In this document: positions 62,671 to 64,000 of the stretch, one piece after another
Numbering within the stretch: the stretch's first letter is position 1
How the letters are laid out: each line of letters starts with the position of its first letter
Origin: an uncultured Rhizobiaceae group bacterium
GTDB taxonomy: Bacteria > Pseudomonadota > Alphaproteobacteria > Rhizobiales > Rhizobiaceae
DNA: 64,000 bases
Direction: 5' to 3'
Assembly (NCBI GenBank): GCA_947501445.1
Contig: CANMVS010000012.1
Span: 1-64,000, forward strand
Notes under the pieces: generated by a model
Database searches by the model: none
Seen by the model: the letters and a program-made list of their open reading frames with translations, nothing else
What the model was told of the DNA's origin: nothing
Position numbers and translations under genes: made by a program

Positions 62671-64000
62671 ATGCAGTCAATTTCAATAAGCCGGCTGAAA
62701 CAGCCAACCCCGCGCTACACAAGCTATCCAACCGCGCCACATTTTCAAAAGAGCATTGATGCGCAATCATACAAAAACTGGCTTGCTGGCCTGCCTCCCA
62801 AAAGCACCGTGTCGCTGTATCTTCATATTCCTTTTTGCGACAGGCTTTGCTGGTTTTGTGGCTGCACAACCAAGCAGACCAACCGCTACGACCCGATAAA
62901 GCGCTATCTTCGCTCGGTGCATCTGGAAATTGCCGCGGTGGCCGCACAATTGCCGAAGACCGTAAGCGTTACCGCACTTCATCTGGGTGGCGGGTCACCA
63001 ACAATGCTCGAGCCCGACGACCTGACAGCGCTCATGGCAACATTCCGGAGACACTTCTCATTTGCCGATGGCGCAGAAATCAGCGTTGAAATGGACCCCA
63101 ACGACCTGAATGATGCAAAATATGATGCACTTGCAGATTTTGGTGTGACGCGGGCCAGCCTTGGCGTTCAGGATTTTGATCCGAAGGTACAACAGGCAAT
63201 CAATCGTCCTCAGACTTTTGAACAGACCAGACAGGTCGTCGAAGCGATGCGCGCGCGCGGTGTTGGCTCCGTCAATCTGGACATGCTTTACGGTCTTCCG
63301 CACCAAAACCTGGATACCATCGATGATACCGTTGATAAAATTGTGTCGCTGGATCCGGACCGGATTGCCCTCTTCGGCTATGCACATGTTCCCTGGGTCA
63401 AGAAACATCAAAACATGATTGATGTAGCCAATTTGCCTGGCATACAGGCGCGTTACGAGCAGGCAGAACACGCAGCTGCTCGTTTCATCAAAAGCGGTTT
63501 CAGGCGCATCGGAATGGATCATTTCGCACGCCAACACGACACAATGAGTATCGCCGAGCAAGACGGTACACTGCGGCGCAATTTTCAGGGCTACACCAGT
63601 GATCATGCTGATGTTCTGATCGGGATTGGCGCTTCGTCAATCGGCCGCCTGCCACAGGGCTATGTGCAAAACACCCCATCGACCCATGAGTATCAGCGCC
63701 GCATAGAGGGCGATGAGAAATTTGCCACGGTTCGTGGCATTCACCTGTCGGATGATGACCGGATGCGCGCCTGGCTGATAGAACGGCTGATGTGTGATTT
63801 CGGATTTTCCGCTGCCGATTTATCCAGACGCTTCGGACAGGTGGCAGATGCTGCCTTGAGCGAGGCAGCAGTGCTTGCCGCCAATGATACCGAACATCAT
63901 TTCGTGCAGTCCGGTGAGCAATTTCTTGTGACAGAATCAGGACGTCCCTATTTGCGCCTCATTGCATCACAGTTTGATCGCTATCTGAAGCAGGGCGAAA
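62671..64000 (+). CDS. hemN: Oxygen-independent coproporphyrinogen III oxidase (partial, off right edge)
   Basis: At least 443 codons; no stop is reached in the window, so only the final few residues are missing from the usual length of about 450. The radical-SAM cluster motif is C-D-R-L-C-W-F-C-G-C (CxxxCxxC) at about residue 59-67, within YLHIPFC. It is followed by LHLGGGSPTML and VSVEMDPN-type S-adenosylmethionine binding regions and the C-terminal HemN domain (RRNFQGYTSD, HADVLIGIGASSIG). It makes protoporphyrinogen IX without oxygen, supplying heme for the cbb3 oxidase in microaerobic conditions. GGAG precedes the ATG. The FNR box upstream fits this role. Confidence 0.9.
   Translation, partial: MQSISISRLKQPTPRYTSYPTAPHFQKSIDAQSYKNWLAGLPPKSTVSLYLHIPFCDRLCWFCGCTTKQTNRYDPIKRYLRSVHLEIAAVAAQLPKTVSVTALHLGGGSPTMLEPDDLTALMATFRRHFSFADGAEISVEMDPNDLNDAKYDALADFGVTRASLGVQDFDPKVQQAINRPQTFEQTRQVVEAMRARGVGSVNLDMLYGLPHQNLDTIDDTVDKIVSLDPDRIALFGYAHVPWVKKHQNMIDVANLPGIQARYEQAEHAAARFIKSGFRRIGMDHFARQHDTMSIAEQDGTLRRNFQGYTSDHADVLIGIGASSIGRLPQGYVQNTPSTHEYQRRIEGDEKFATVRGIHLSDDDRMRAWLIERLMCDFGFSAADLSRRFGQVADAALSEAAVLAANDTEHHFVQSGEQFLVTESGRPYLRLIASQFDRYLKQGE

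Noticed and set aside
1-64000. tRNA, rRNA, CRISPR, IS elements, phage or integrase genes
   Set aside because: Looked for on both strands; no cloverleaf, repeat-spacer array, transposase or terminal repeats seen.

Overview
The window reads as a chromosomal stretch of an alphaproteobacterium, probably an aerobic or microaerobic heterotroph of the Hyphomicrobiales/Rhodobacterales type. The grounds are an RpiR-type inositol regulator, an FnrL-type regulator beside a cbb3 oxidase locus, taurine genes with a MocR-type TauR, a TRAP transporter, and moderate GC content. I see no rRNA, tRNA, CRISPR array, insertion sequence or phage gene. Almost everything belongs to catabolic operons with their own importers and regulators.

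Layout. 1-2.1 kb: a secreted Gly-rich beta-helix-like protein that ends abruptly, and a DUF2975 membrane protein paired with a small HTH regulator. 2.1-13.2 kb: a divergent myo-inositol locus. The minus strand has a sugar-type ABC importer and inositol dehydrogenase; the plus strand has an RpiR regulator and iolC (kinase-aldolase fusion), iolD, iolE and iolB. 13.2-25.4 kb: a tightly packed 12-gene minus-strand operon for aerobic CoA-dependent 2-aminobenzoate (anthranilate) breakdown. It encodes a monooxygenase/reductase fusion, SDR, MarR, enoyl-CoA hydratase, acyl-CoA dehydrogenase, aryl-CoA ligase, a Liv-type ABC importer and RidA. 25.5-39.9 kb: a sulfonate/methylated-amine region with two FAD amine oxidoreductases, pta, TauR, xsc, an MttB-family methyltransferase and tauABC. 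Shared operator-like repeats tie several of these genes together, and the set suggests use of N-methylated taurines. 40-47.9 kb: an XRE regulator diverging from a TRAP transporter, a PyrK/PyrD-like NAD-linked dihydroorotate dehydrogenase pair and an M20 N-carbamoyl amidohydrolase. This is a candidate reductive orotate (or related ureide) catabolic operon, followed by a possible gene remnant. 48-52.7 kb: a second dimethylglycine-dehydrogenase-like enzyme with an XRE-cupin regulator, a stand-alone AsnC-type domain and an arylformamidase-like hydrolase. 52.7-64 kb: ccoNOQP and ccoGHIS (cbb3 oxidase and its assembly), a hemerythrin-like protein, FnrL, and hemN, which runs off the right edge. Two FNR boxes sit in front of ccoN and hemN.

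The most notable signals are: (i) an almost identically built inverted repeat (arm-N13-arm) in front of a dimethylglycine-dehydrogenase-like gene and, 6.6 kb away, between mttB and tauA; (ii) the TRAP-PyrDK-amidohydrolase operon; (iii) a RidA gene at the end of a pathway whose ring-cleaving enzyme should release an enamine; and (iv) the IolR-like GGAA-N6-TTTC operator series around the inositol genes. Start codons were moved from the longest open frame wherever a Shine-Dalgarno sequence or gene overlap decided them.
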